Assembly (NCBI RefSeq): GCF_008373755.1
Contig: NZ_VUJV01000003.1
Span: forward strand, 1,178,001-1,242,000
Length of the DNA: 64,000 nt
Direction of reading: 5' to 3'
DNA from: Nocardioides humilatus
GTDB taxonomy: Bacteria; Actinomycetota; Actinomycetes; Propionibacteriales; Nocardioidaceae
The position numbers were made by a program, and so were the translations under genes. A model generated the notes under the pieces. The model saw only the letters and a program-made list of their open reading frames with translations, had not been told where the DNA came from and made no database searches. Shown one piece after another: positions 51,297-60,308 of this stretch. Numbering within the stretch: position 1 is the stretch's first letter; each line of letters starts with the position of its first letter.

Positions 51297-52295
51297 TCAG
51301 GCGGTGCGGGTGGCGACGACGTCGGCGAAGGCATCGAGCGCGCTGCGGACCGAGCCCTCCGGTAGGACGGCGAGGAGGCGCTTGGCCTCCTGGGCGCGGG
51401 CCACGACGTAGGCGCGGGCCTCGTCCATCGCGGGGTGCTTGCGGAGCAGGTCGAGCGCCTCGGCGTGCAGGTCGTCGGCCGTGAGGTCGGCGGCGAGCAG
51501 CTCGAGAAGCCGGGCGTCGGCCGGGTCGGTCGACGCCTTCGCCATCAGTACGGGGAGCGTCGGCACGCCCTCTCGGAGGTCGGTGCCGGGCGTCTTGCCC
51601 GACTCCTCGGTCTCCGAGGCGATGTCGAGGATGTCGTCAGAGAGCTGGAACGCGGTGCCGACGAGCTCGCCGTACTCGGTGAGGGCCGTGACGACCTCGG
51701 GCGACGCGCCGCCGAACAGCGCGCCGTAGCGAGCCGACGTGGCGATCAGCGAGCCCGTCTTGCCGGCGACGACCTCGAGGTAGTGCGCGAGCGCGTCCTC
51801 GCCCTCGGCCGGTTCGACGGTCTCGAGGATCTGGCCCTCGACCAGGCGGGTGAACGTCTCGGCCTGGATGCGGACCGCTTCAGGGCCCAGCTGCGAGGTC
51901 AGCTCGGACGACTTGGCGAAGAGCCAGTCGCCGGTCAGGATCGCGACCAGGTTGTCGTAGCGCGAGTTGGCCGAGTCGGCACCGCGGCGCAGGGCGGCCT
52001 CGTCCATGACGTCGTCGTGGTAGAGCGAGCCGACGTGGGTGATCTCCACGACGCACGCGGCCGTCCGGACCTCCTCGGCGTCGGGCCGGTCGCCCGCCTC
52101 GGCTGCCAGAAGCACCAGCAGCGGCCGGAAGCGCTTGCCGCCAGCGGCGAGCAGGTGGCGGGCCGCCTCCGTGACGTAGGGAGCCCGGCTGCTCGCGTGC
52201 TCGAAGAGCGCTGCCTCGACCGCAGTCATCCGGTCGCGCAGGCGCGTGGCGAGGGCTTCGTCGGTGATCGGCAGGGCCAGCTCAGCAGGGCTCAC
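51297..52295 (-). CDS. Polyprenyl diphosphate synthase (trans-isoprenyl type)
   Basis: A 332-residue all-helical enzyme that condenses isopentenyl diphosphate units. GGKRFRPLLVLLAAE, the first Asp-rich motif LYHDDVMDEA, AKSSELTSQL, and the second motif LSDDILDIASE are all present. Chain length cannot be fixed by eye, but small residues before the first Asp motif allow long products. GTG overlaps the nuoN stop (GTGA), so it is translated with complex I and most likely makes the menaquinone side chain (heptaprenyl to nonaprenyl). Confidence 0.9.
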   Translation of the reverse strand: MSPAELALPITDEALATRLRDRMTAVEAALFEHASSRAPYVTEAARHLLAAGGKRFRPLLVLLAAEAGDRPDAEEVRTAACVVEITHVGSLYHDDVMDEAALRRGADSANSRYDNLVAILTGDWLFAKSSELTSQLGPEAVRIQAETFTRLVEGQILETVEPAEGEDALAHYLEVVAGKTGSLIATSARYGALFGGASPEVVTALTEYGELVGTAFQLSDDILDIASETEESGKTPGTDLREGVPTLPVLMAKASTDPADARLLELLAADLTADDLHAEALDLLRKHPAMDEARAYVVARAQEAKRLLAVLPEGSVRSALDAFADVVATRTA

Positions 52296-53887
52296 CTGAT
52301 GAAGTCTCCCGCACCGGTGACCAGTTCGAGCACGGGGCCCGGCACAACGCCCAGGACCACGGTCGCCGCGAGGCAGATCGCGATGGTGCCGACGGTCAGC
52401 AGCGAGGCGTCGCTGACCGCGGCGGTCTCGCCCGGCTCGGGGTCGGTGAAGAACATCAGCTTGATGTGCCGCACGTAGAAGAAGATCGCGATGACGCTGG
52501 ACACGATCGCGACCAGCACCACCCACCAGAAGCCGGCCGACATGGCCGAGGTGAAGACCGCCCACTTGCCCACGAAGCCTGCCGTCAGCGGGATCCCGGC
52601 CATCGAGAGCAGGAAGAACGCGAAGGAACCCGCGACGAGCGGCGAGCGCTTGCCGAGGCCGGCCCAGGCAGCCGTGCTGGTCGCCTCACCGCCCGCGTCG
52701 CGGACGATGGTCACGAGCGCGAAGGCGCCGACCGAGGCGAAACCGTAGGTGGTGAGGTAGAAGAGGACGCCCTCGAGCGAGGAGTACTGGCCCTTGGCGA
52801 GCTGGCCCGCACCCTGCGCGCCGATGACGCCGGTCAGCAGGAAGCCCGTGTGGGCGACCGCCGAGTAGGCGAGCATCCGCTTGACGTCGGTCTGGACGAT
52901 CGCGAGCACCGCGCCGAGCAGCATCGTGGCGATCGCGACGACCGACAGCATCGGCTGCCAGCTCCACCGCTCGCCGTCGAAGGCGACGTAGAAGAGGCGC
53001 GCCAGCGCACCGAAGGCCGCGGCCTTGGTGCCGGCCGACATGAACGCGGTGACCGCGGTCGGGGCGCCCTGGTAGACGTCGGGGGTCCACGCCTGGAACG
53101 GCGCGGCGCCGACCTTGAAGAGCAGGCCGACGGACAGCAGGGCGATGCCGGTGAGCAGCAGCCAGTGCTCGGAGGTGTTGTTGCGGACGGCCTGGTCGAT
53201 GCCTGCGAAGGACATCGAGCCGGCGTAGCCGTAGATGAGCGCGGCGCCGTACAGGAAGAAGCCGGAGGAGAAGGCACCGAGCAGGAAGTACTTGAGCGCG
53301 GCCTCCTGGCTCAGCAGCCGGCGACGGCGCGCCAACCCGCAGAGCAGGTAGAGGGGCAGCGACAAGACCTCGAGCGCGACGAACATGGTGAGCAGGTCGC
53401 CGGACGCCGGGAAGAGCAGCATGCCGCCGATCGCGAAGAGCAGCAGCGGGTAGACCTCGGTGTGGTCGAGACCCTGGGTGGCCGCCTGACGCTCGGCCTC
53501 GGTGCCGGGAAGGGCTGCCGCCTGGCCGGCGAACGCGGACAGGCCGCCCTCGAGCCGGCGCTCGGCGAAGAGCGCGACGCCCAGGATCCCGAAGATCAGC
53601 AGCAGGCCCCAGAGGTAGAGGGTCGGGCCGTCGATGATGACGCTGCCCTCGGCGCCGACGATGCCGCGCGCGGCACCTCCGCCGACCTCCTTGGCTTCCT
53701 TGGCGACCCAGATCGTGGCGCCCAGGGCGGCCGCGAGACCGACCAGGGAGACCAGCACCTGCGGCACCCGGCGCGACTGGCGCGGGAGAAACGCCTCGAG
53801 GAGCACGCCCACGCAGGCGGTACCGAAGACGATGAGCAGCGGGAGCAGCTCGAAATACTCGAGCGACGGCTTGCTGAAGTCGGGCAT
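52292..53887 (-). CDS. nuoN: NADH-quinone oxidoreductase subunit N
   Basis: A 531-residue antiporter-like membrane subunit with about 14 spans. ALKYFLLGAFSSGFFLYGAA (Lys in the proton path), LFKVGAAPFQAWTPDVYQGA and SVVAIATMLLGAVLAIVQTD with KRMLAYSAVAHTGFLLTG are NuoN hallmarks. An insertion near residues 105-165 (LEGGLSAFAGQAAALPGTEA) is longer than in E. coli. TGATG overlap with nuoM. Confidence 0.97.
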   Translation of the reverse strand: MPDFSKPSLEYFELLPLLIVFGTACVGVLLEAFLPRQSRRVPQVLVSLVGLAAALGATIWVAKEAKEVGGGAARGIVGAEGSVIIDGPTLYLWGLLLIFGILGVALFAERRLEGGLSAFAGQAAALPGTEAERQAATQGLDHTEVYPLLLFAIGGMLLFPASGDLLTMFVALEVLSLPLYLLCGLARRRRLLSQEAALKYFLLGAFSSGFFLYGAALIYGYAGSMSFAGIDQAVRNNTSEHWLLLTGIALLSVGLLFKVGAAPFQAWTPDVYQGAPTAVTAFMSAGTKAAAFGALARLFYVAFDGERWSWQPMLSVVAIATMLLGAVLAIVQTDVKRMLAYSAVAHTGFLLTGVIGAQGAGQLAKGQYSSLEGVLFYLTTYGFASVGAFALVTIVRDAGGEATSTAAWAGLGKRSPLVAGSFAFFLLSMAGIPLTAGFVGKWAVFTSAMSAGFWWVVLVAIVSSVIAIFFYVRHIKLMFFTDPEPGETAAVSDASLLTVGTIAICLAATVVLGVVPGPVLELVTGAGDFIR

Positions 53888-55410
53888 CAGTGGCCACCCT
53901 CCGACTCGACGGTGGTATCGACCAGCGGGACCACGGGGGCGTTGTCGACGACCCCGACATGAGCCAGCAGGCCATCAGTGAACGGGTTGGCCACGTCGAG
54001 GAGCGGGCCCGGGAAGAACCCGAAGAGGACCAGCGCGACCATCAGCGGCGCGATCGCGCCGAGCTCGCGCGCGTCGAGGTCCTCGGTGCCTTCGACCTCG
54101 GGAGGCGTCGGACCAGTCATCGCGCGCTGATACATCCACAGCACGTAGATCGCGGCCAAGACGATGCCGGTGACGGCGACCGCGCCGACGTACCAGGCGT
54201 AGTCGAAGGCCGACACCAGCACCAAGAACTCCGACACGAACGAGCTCAGGCCCGGCAGGCCCAGCGTCGCGAGACCCGCGACGAGGAACAGGCCGGCGAG
54301 GACCGGCGTGGCCTTCTCCAGGCCGCCCATCTCGCTGATGAGCGTGGTGCCGCGGCGGCGGTAGACGTAGCCGGCGATGAGGAACAGCGCGGCAGTGCCG
54401 ACCCCGTGGTTGACCATGTAGAGGATCGCGCCGGTGCTGCCCTGGCTGCTCATCGCGAAGATGCCGAGGGTGATGAACCCGAAGTGGCTCAGCGAGGTCA
54501 GACCGATCAGGCGCAGCACGTCGTCCTGGCCGATCGCGATGAGCGCGCCGTAGACGATCGAGATCAGCGCGAGCGTGACGACGACCGGCGTGGCCCACTG
54601 CGAGGCCTCCGGGAAGATCCCGAGGCAGAACCGCAGCATGCCGAAGGTGCCGATCTTGTCGAGCACGCAGACCAGCAGCACCGAGGTGCCCGGGGTCGCG
54701 TTCTCGGTCGTGTCGGCCAGCCAGGTGTGGACCGGGAAGAGCGGCGCCTTGATCGCGAAGGCGATGAAGAAGCCGAGGAACAGCCAGCGCCCGGCGTCGG
54801 TGTTGATGTCGAGCTGGGCGAGGTCCGACAGCAGGTAGGACGGCGTCCCCTGCTCCGCGGACACGACGTAGAGCCCGATGACCGAGGCCAGCAGGATCAG
54901 GCCGCCCGCGAGCTGGAACATGAGGAACTTGAGCGCGGCGTCGCTGCGCCCGCCCCGGCCGAAGCCGCCGACGAGGAAGTAGGCCGGGATCAGCGTGGCC
55001 TCGAAGACGACGTAGAAGAGGAACACGTCGGTCGCGCAGAACACAGCGAGCGAGAGCGCCTCGAGGGCGAGCACCCAGGCGACGTAGGCCCGGGCACCGC
55101 CGCCGTCGGCGTCGTCGGCGCTGTGCCACTCGGCGACCAGTACCAGCGGGACGAGCGCCACGGTGAGCAGCACCATGAGCAGCCCGAGCCCGTCGAGGCC
55201 GAGCGCGTAGTGGACGCCGAACGCCTCGATCCAGGTGTGGGTCTCGGTGAGCTGCATGCCCTTGTCGACGTCGTAGCGGAAGGCAGCGACGACGCCGACG
55301 ACCAGCGTCGCAGCCGCGATGCCGAGGCCGAGGATCCGACTCAGCGTCTTCGGGGCGACCGCCACCGCGATCGCGCCCGCGAGAGGCAGCCAGATGAGCG
55401 TGGACAACAT
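53887..55410 (-). CDS. nuoM: NADH-quinone oxidoreductase subunit M
   Basis: A 507-residue proton-translocating subunit. FFIAFAIKAPLFPVHTWLAD carries the key Lys and His of the half-channel, VVFEATLIPAYFLVGGFG the conserved Glu, and DVLRLIGLTSLSHFGFITLG the LSHxG motif. ATG overlaps the nuoL stop (TGATG). It ends in an acidic TTVESEGGH tail. Confidence 0.97.
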   Translation of the reverse strand: MLSTLIWLPLAGAIAVAVAPKTLSRILGLGIAAATLVVGVVAAFRYDVDKGMQLTETHTWIEAFGVHYALGLDGLGLLMVLLTVALVPLVLVAEWHSADDADGGGARAYVAWVLALEALSLAVFCATDVFLFYVVFEATLIPAYFLVGGFGRGGRSDAALKFLMFQLAGGLILLASVIGLYVVSAEQGTPSYLLSDLAQLDINTDAGRWLFLGFFIAFAIKAPLFPVHTWLADTTENATPGTSVLLVCVLDKIGTFGMLRFCLGIFPEASQWATPVVVTLALISIVYGALIAIGQDDVLRLIGLTSLSHFGFITLGIFAMSSQGSTGAILYMVNHGVGTAALFLIAGYVYRRRGTTLISEMGGLEKATPVLAGLFLVAGLATLGLPGLSSFVSEFLVLVSAFDYAWYVGAVAVTGIVLAAIYVLWMYQRAMTGPTPPEVEGTEDLDARELGAIAPLMVALVLFGFFPGPLLDVANPFTDGLLAHVGVVDNAPVVPLVDTTVESEGGH

Positions 55411-57356
55411 CAGAGGTTCACCGCCACCAGGGTCAGGACGAGGACCAGGGCGCCCCCGAGGACGGACAGTGCGTAGGTGCGCACGTAGCCGGACTGCAGT
55501 CGGCGCAGGGCCTGGCCCGCGCCGCGGAGGACGAGACCGCCTCCGCTGAACGCACCGTCCACGACACCGCGGTCGGTCGCGACCAGCCCGGTCACCAGCT
55601 GACTTCCGGGGCGTACGACGAGGGCGTCGTTGATCGCGTCGCCGTAGAGGTCGGCACGCGCCGCCTTCGTCACGAACGAGACGTCGGTCGGGGCAACGCG
55701 TGGGACGTCGCGCTTCTGCACGAAGAACAAGGCGAGCGCGACGCCGATGCCCACGACGACCACGACCAGCAGGCTGATGACGAGCGCCGGCAGCGGCGGC
55801 TCCTCGTGCTCGGCGTGGCCGACCACCGGGGCCAGGAAGTCGACGATCCAGTCGCCCGCGAGCATGACGCCGCCGAGGACCGACAGCGCTGCCAGTACGA
55901 CGAGCGGGCCGGTCATCACCCAGGGCGACTCGTGCGGGTGGACGGCCCCCTCTCCCTTGGAAGACCAACGCGGCTGGGTGAAGAACGTGAGCAGCATCAG
56001 CCGGGTCATGTAGAAGCCGGTGATGCCGGCGCCGAGCATCGCGCAGAGGCCGACCCAGATGTTCTCGGTCAGCGCGACCTCGATGATCTTGTCCTTGGAG
56101 AAGAAGCCGGAGAAGCCCGGGAAGCCGATGATCGCGAGATAGCCCATCGCGAAGGTCAGGAAGGTGACCGGCACCAGCTTCTGCAGGCCGCCGTAGTGGC
56201 GCATGTCGACGTCGTCGTCCATCGCGTGCATCACCGAGCCGGCGCCGAGGAACATGTTGGCCTTGAAGAAGCCGTGCGTCAGCAGGTGGAAGATCGCGAA
56301 GGCGTAGCCGGCGACGCCGAGGCCGGCGCCGAGCATCATGTAGCCGATCTGGCTCATCGTGGAACCGGCGAGCGCCTTCTTGATGTCGTCCTTGGCGCAA
56401 CCGAGGATCGCACCCCACATGAGCGTGACGGTCGCGACGACGATGACCGCGGTCTGGGCGTGCGGCGCGTTCTCGAAGATGAAGTTGGAGCGCGTCACGA
56501 GGTAGACGCCGGCCGTCACCATGGTGGCCGCGTGGATGAGCGCGGAGACCGGGGTCGGGCCCTCCATGGCGTCGAGGAGCCAGGCCTGCAGCGGCACCTG
56601 GGCGGACTTGCCGCACGCGCCGATGAGCAGCAGCACGCCGATCCAGTTCATCGTCGACGCGTCGAGCGCACCGACCTGGTCACCGGCCGCGACGCCGAAG
56701 CTGATGCCACTGAAGGACGTGGTGCCGAACGTGACGAACATCAGGAAGATCGCGAGGCTCATGCCCATGTCGCCGACCCGGTTGATCACGAAGGCCTTCT
56801 TCGCGGCGGCGGCGGCCGAGTGCTTGTGCTGCCAGAAGCCGATGAGCAGGTAGGACGCCAGACCGACGCCCTCCCAGCCCAGGAAGAGGCCGACGTAGTT
56901 CTCCGCGAGGACGAGCATGAGCATCGCCGCGACGAAGAGGTTGAGGTAGCCGAAGAACCGGCGGCGACGGGCGTCGTGCGCCATGTAGCCGATCGAGTAG
57001 ATGTGGATCAGCGATCCGACGCCCGTGATCAGCAGCAGGAACAGCGCCGACAGCGGGTCGTAGAGCAGGTCCATGCCGACGTGGAGGCCGCCCACGTCGA
57101 TCCAGTCGTAGAGGTGCTGGGCGACCTGACGGTCGCCCTCGTCACGGCCGAGGGCAGTGAAGAAGCACGTGAGGCTGATGACGAAGGAGCCGACCGGCAT
57201 GAGCGTGCCGAGGTAGTGGCCCCACTTGTCGGTGTACTTGCCGCCGAGCAGCAGGATCGCGGCGCCGGCGAGCGGCAGCGCGATGATCAGCCACAGCAGC
57301 GAGAAGACGCCGTCGGCCTCGGTGGGCGCGACCACGGGGATCGAAAGTGCAGACAT
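55410..57356 (-). CDS. nuoL: NADH-quinone oxidoreductase subunit L
   Basis: A 648-residue distal antiporter-like subunit with the long lateral helix. LGWEGVGLASYLLIGFWQHK, GKSAQVPLQAWLLDAMEGPT and PVSALIHAATMVTAGVYLVT are diagnostic, as is KKALAGSTMSQIGYMMLGAG. The C-terminus ends in the membrane segment YALSVLGGALVLVLTLVAVN. ATG start, 7 nt after nuoK. Confidence 0.97.
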   Translation of the reverse strand: MSALSIPVVAPTEADGVFSLLWLIIALPLAGAAILLLGGKYTDKWGHYLGTLMPVGSFVISLTCFFTALGRDEGDRQVAQHLYDWIDVGGLHVGMDLLYDPLSALFLLLITGVGSLIHIYSIGYMAHDARRRRFFGYLNLFVAAMLMLVLAENYVGLFLGWEGVGLASYLLIGFWQHKHSAAAAAKKAFVINRVGDMGMSLAIFLMFVTFGTTSFSGISFGVAAGDQVGALDASTMNWIGVLLLIGACGKSAQVPLQAWLLDAMEGPTPVSALIHAATMVTAGVYLVTRSNFIFENAPHAQTAVIVVATVTLMWGAILGCAKDDIKKALAGSTMSQIGYMMLGAGLGVAGYAFAIFHLLTHGFFKANMFLGAGSVMHAMDDDVDMRHYGGLQKLVPVTFLTFAMGYLAIIGFPGFSGFFSKDKIIEVALTENIWVGLCAMLGAGITGFYMTRLMLLTFFTQPRWSSKGEGAVHPHESPWVMTGPLVVLAALSVLGGVMLAGDWIVDFLAPVVGHAEHEEPPLPALVISLLVVVVVGIGVALALFFVQKRDVPRVAPTDVSFVTKAARADLYGDAINDALVVRPGSQLVTGLVATDRGVVDGAFSGGGLVLRGAGQALRRLQSGYVRTYALSVLGGALVLVLTLVAVNL

Positions 57357-57363
57357 CGGGCCC

Positions 57364-57657
57364 TCAGAACTTCAGCAGGCTGGCGTCGTCGACCGAGGCC
57401 GAGCGACGGGTCCGGAAGATGGTCATGATGATCGCGAGCCCGACCACGACCTCGGCTGCGGCCACCACCATCACGAAGAAGGCGGCGACCTGGCCGTCGA
57501 GGTTGCCGTGCTGGCGGGCGAAGGCGACGAAGGCCAGGTTGCTGGCGTTGAGCATCAGCTCGACGCACATGAACACCACGATCGCGTTGCGGCGGGTGAG
57601 CACCCCGATCGAGCCGATCGTGAAGAGGATCGCCGAGAGGACGACGTACTCGCTCAT
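57364..57657 (-). CDS. nuoK: NADH-quinone oxidoreductase subunit K
   Basis: A 97-residue, three-span subunit. [20 protein letters not shown] contains the conserved membrane Glu, and [20 protein letters not shown] the second one, both needed for proton transfer. Overlaps nuoJ stop (ATGA-type). Confidence 0.97.
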   Translation of the reverse strand: MSEYVVLSAILFTIGSIGVLTRRNAIVVFMCVELMLNASNLAFVAFARQHGNLDGQVAAFFVMVVAAAEVVVGLAIIMTIFRTRRSASVDDASLLKF

Positions 57658-58412
57658 GCCTTGTCCTCCTCGATCTGGGCCTCGATCTCGCCGATGTCGT
57701 CAGCGAGGTCGGCGGCGACCCGCACCGAGCCGCGGGCGGCGAGCACCCGGGAGACCGACGCCGGCGCCGGGCTGCCGTCGGGCAGCAGCGCCGGGGTGTC
57801 GACCGCGTTGTGGCGGGCGTAGACGCCCGGTGGCGGCAGCGGTCCGAGGTGGACCCCCTTCTCGGTGAAGTCGCGCACCCGCTGCGCGGCGAGGTCGGCC
57901 TGCGTCAGCTTCGGGGTGATCCGCTCGCGGTGCGCGAGCACCATCGCGCCGACGGCCGCAGTGATCAGCAGGGCGCTGGTGACCTCGAACGCGAAGACGT
58001 AGCGGGAGAAGAGCAGGTTGGCCAGCGCCGGGACGTTGCCGCCGTCGTTGGCCTCCTCGAGCCCGGCGTCGGGACCGAAGCTGATCTGGGTCAGACCGAC
58101 GATCATCACGACCGCGAAGGCCAGGCCGGTCACCCAGGCCATCACCCGCTGACCCTTGATCGTCTCGACGACCGAGTCGGAGGCGTCGACGCCGACCAGC
58201 ATCAGCACGAAGAGGAAGAGCATCAGGATCGCGCCGGTGTAGACGATGATCTGCACCGAGAAGAGGAACGGCGCTTCGAGGACGGCGTAGAGCACGGCCA
58301 GGCTGATCATCACCACCGCCAGCAGCAGCGCTGCATGGACGGCCTTGCGGACGAAGAGGATCCCCAGCGCGGCCAGCACCATGATCGGTGCGAGCACCCA
58401 GAAGGCGGTCAT
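57654..58412 (-). CDS. nuoJ: NADH-quinone oxidoreductase subunit J
   Basis: A 252-residue subunit with five spans in the first ~165 residues: [40 protein letters not shown] (the pi-bulge helix) and [20 protein letters not shown]. The hydrophilic C-terminal ~85 residues, including [20 protein letters not shown], are longer than in E. coli NuoJ, as is usual in actinobacteria. Overlaps nuoI by 4 nt. Confidence 0.96.
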   Translation of the reverse strand: MTAFWVLAPIMVLAALGILFVRKAVHAALLLAVVMISLAVLYAVLEAPFLFSVQIIVYTGAILMLFLFVLMLVGVDASDSVVETIKGQRVMAWVTGLAFAVVMIVGLTQISFGPDAGLEEANDGGNVPALANLLFSRYVFAFEVTSALLITAAVGAMVLAHRERITPKLTQADLAAQRVRDFTEKGVHLGPLPPPGVYARHNAVDTPALLPDGSPAPASVSRVLAARGSVRVAADLADDIGEIEAQIEEDKA

Positions 58413-58984
58413 GCGTTGTCACCCCCCTGCTTGAACTCACCGCGGTAGTAGTCCTTCTCGTCGTCGCCCAGCTGCATCGCGTGGGGCGGCTCCTGCATGC
58501 CCGGCAGCAGCGGAGCGAGCAGGTCGGACTTCTCGTAGATCAGGCTCGAGCGGCTGTCGTCGGCGAGCTCGTACTCGTTGGTCATCGTCAGCGCGCGGGT
58601 CGGGCACGCCTCGATGCAGAGACCACACAGGATGCAGCGCAGGTAGTTGATCTGGTAGACGCGGCCGTAGCGCTCACCCGGGGAGAAGCGCTGGCTGCTG
58701 CCGTCGGCATCAGGCTCGTCGGAGTTGGACGCGCCCTCGACGTAGATCGCGTCGGCCGGGCAGGCCCAGGCGCACAGCTCGCAACCGATGCACTTCTCCA
58801 GACCGTCGGGCCAGCGGTTGAGCTGGTGCCGGCCGTGGAAGCGCGGAGCGGTCGGGAACTTCTCCTTGGGGTACTGCTCGGTGACGACCTTGCGGAACAT
58901 CGTCCGGAAGGTGACGCCGAAGCCGGCGACCGGGTCCCAGAACTGCTCCTTGAGCGACGGGGTGCCGGTGGACTTGTCAGCCAT
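58409..58984 (-). CDS. nuoI: NADH-quinone oxidoreductase subunit I
   Basis: A 191-residue ferredoxin-like subunit with two 4Fe-4S motifs, [12 protein letters not shown] and [12 protein letters not shown] (N6a and N6b clusters). It relays electrons from NuoG toward Nuo[18 protein letters not shown] precedes the first motif as in the family. ATG 58984 overlaps the nuoH stop by 8 nt; the longer open frame to 59068 lies within nuoH and is not needed. Confidence 0.97.
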   Translation of the reverse strand: MADKSTGTPSLKEQFWDPVAGFGVTFRTMFRKVVTEQYPKEKFPTAPRFHGRHQLNRWPDGLEKCIGCELCAWACPADAIYVEGASNSDEPDADGSSQRFSPGERYGRVYQINYLRCILCGLCIEACPTRALTMTNEYELADDSRSSLIYEKSDLLAPLLPGMQEPPHAMQLGDDEKDYYRGEFKQGGDNA

Positions 58985-60308
58985 CGTTGGCCTCCGTCTT
59001 GCTCTGCGACTTGATGGGGTCGTTGGACGCGAAGACCAGCGGCTGGGCCGCACCCCGCACCGCGCCACCGGTCGGCATCGGCGGGACGGGGAAGCCGCCC
59101 TTGCGTGGCGCCGTCACGGTGGTGGTCGCGTCGTCCTTCTTGCTCTCCGGGATGAGGAAGAGCAGCAGGAAGACGCCGAGCAGCACACCGGCCGCGATCA
59201 TCGCCGTCTGGCGATCGAACTGCAGGTCGTCGCGGGCCACGCGCATCGTGGCGACCGCGAGGATCCAGACCAGCGAGATCGGGATGAGCCGCTTCCAGCC
59301 GAACGCCATGAACTGGTCGTAACGGAGCCGCGGCAGCGAACCGCGCAGCCAGATGAAGATGAAGATGAAGAAGAGGACCTTGCCGAAGAACCACAGCACC
59401 GGCCAGTAGCCCTCGTTGGCGCCCGCCCAGAACTCGTCGATCCAGAACGGCGCGTGCCAGCCGCCGAGGAACAGCGTCGTCGCCAGCGCGGAGACCGTCG
59501 CCATGTTGATGTATTCGGCGAGGAAGAAGAGCGCGAACTTGAGCGAGGAGTATTCCGTGTGGAAGCCGCCCACCAGCTCGCCCTCGGCCTCAGGGAGGTC
59601 GAACGGTGCGCGGTTGGTCTCGCCGACCATGGCGATCGTGTAGATGAGGAACGACGGCAGCAGGATCAGGCCGAACCAGTAGTCGTCCTGAGCGGCGACG
59701 ATCTCGCTGGTCGACATCGAGCCGGCATACATGAACACCGACACGAGCGCGAGGCCCATCGCGACCTCGTAGGAGATCATCTGGGCGCTCGAGCGCAGAC
59801 CACCGAGCAGGGAGTACGTCGACCCGCTCGACCAGCCGCCGAGCACGATGCCGTAGATGCCGATCGAGGCGATCGCCATCACGAACAGCACGGCGACCGG
59901 CATGTCGGTGAGCTGGAGCGGCGTCTGCTCGCCGAAGAGGTTCACGACCGGGCCGAACGGGATCACGCTGAACGTCACGAAAGCAGGGACGACCGCGATC
60001 ACCGGCGCGATGATGAAGACCAGCTTGTCGGCGTTCTTGGGCGTGAGGTCTTCCTTCAACGCGAGCTTCACGCCGTCGGCCAACGACTGCAACAGGCCGA
60101 AGGGGCCGTGCACGTTGGGGCCGATCCGATGCTGCATGCGAGCCACCACCCGGCGCTCCCACCAGATGTTGAAGAGCGTCAGGAGGACGAGCACCAAGAA
60201 GATGAGCAGCGTCTTGACGACGACGATCCACCAGACGTCGTTGCCGAACGCCGGCAGCTCGCCCTTGTCAGCGGTGTCCGCCGCGAGGGTCACCAGATTC
60301 GCGATCAC
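58977..60308 (-). CDS. nuoH: NADH-quinone oxidoreductase subunit H
   Basis: A 443-residue membrane subunit forming part of the quinone channel. [40 protein letters not shown] (as [17 protein letters not shown]), [20 protein letters not shown] and [20 protein letters not shown] are the conserved loops. An extra ~45-residue hydrophilic tail ([20 protein letters not shown] onward) exceeds the E. coli protein. GTG start overlaps the nuoG stop (GTGA). Confidence 0.97.
   Translation of the reverse strand: MIANLVTLAADTADKGELPAFGNDVWWIVVVKTLLIFLVLVLLTLFNIWWERRVVARMQHRIGPNVHGPFGLLQSLADGVKLALKEDLTPKNADKLVFIIAPVIAVVPAFVTFSVIPFGPVVNLFGEQTPLQLTDMPVAVLFVMAIASIGIYGIVLGGWSSGSTYSLLGGLRSSAQMISYEVAMGLALVSVFMYAGSMSTSEIVAAQDDYWFGLILLPSFLIYTIAMVGETNRAPFDLPEAEGELVGGFHTEYSSLKFALFFLAEYINMATVSALATTLFLGGWHAPFWIDEFWAGANEGYWPVLWFFGKVLFFIFIFIWLRGSLPRLRYDQFMAFGWKRLIPISLVWILAVATMRVARDDLQFDRQTAMIAAGVLLGVFLLLFLIPESKKDDATTTVTAPRKGGFPVPPMPTGGAVRGAAQPLVFASNDPIKSQSKTEANDG

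Noticed and set aside
52466-53962. 498-codon plus-strand frame across nuoN
   Set aside because: Same kind of antisense shadow; no start signal or domain.
53890-55476. 528-codon plus-strand frame across nuoM
   Set aside because: Glu/Arg/Gln-rich shadow of a membrane protein gene; nuoM is unambiguous.
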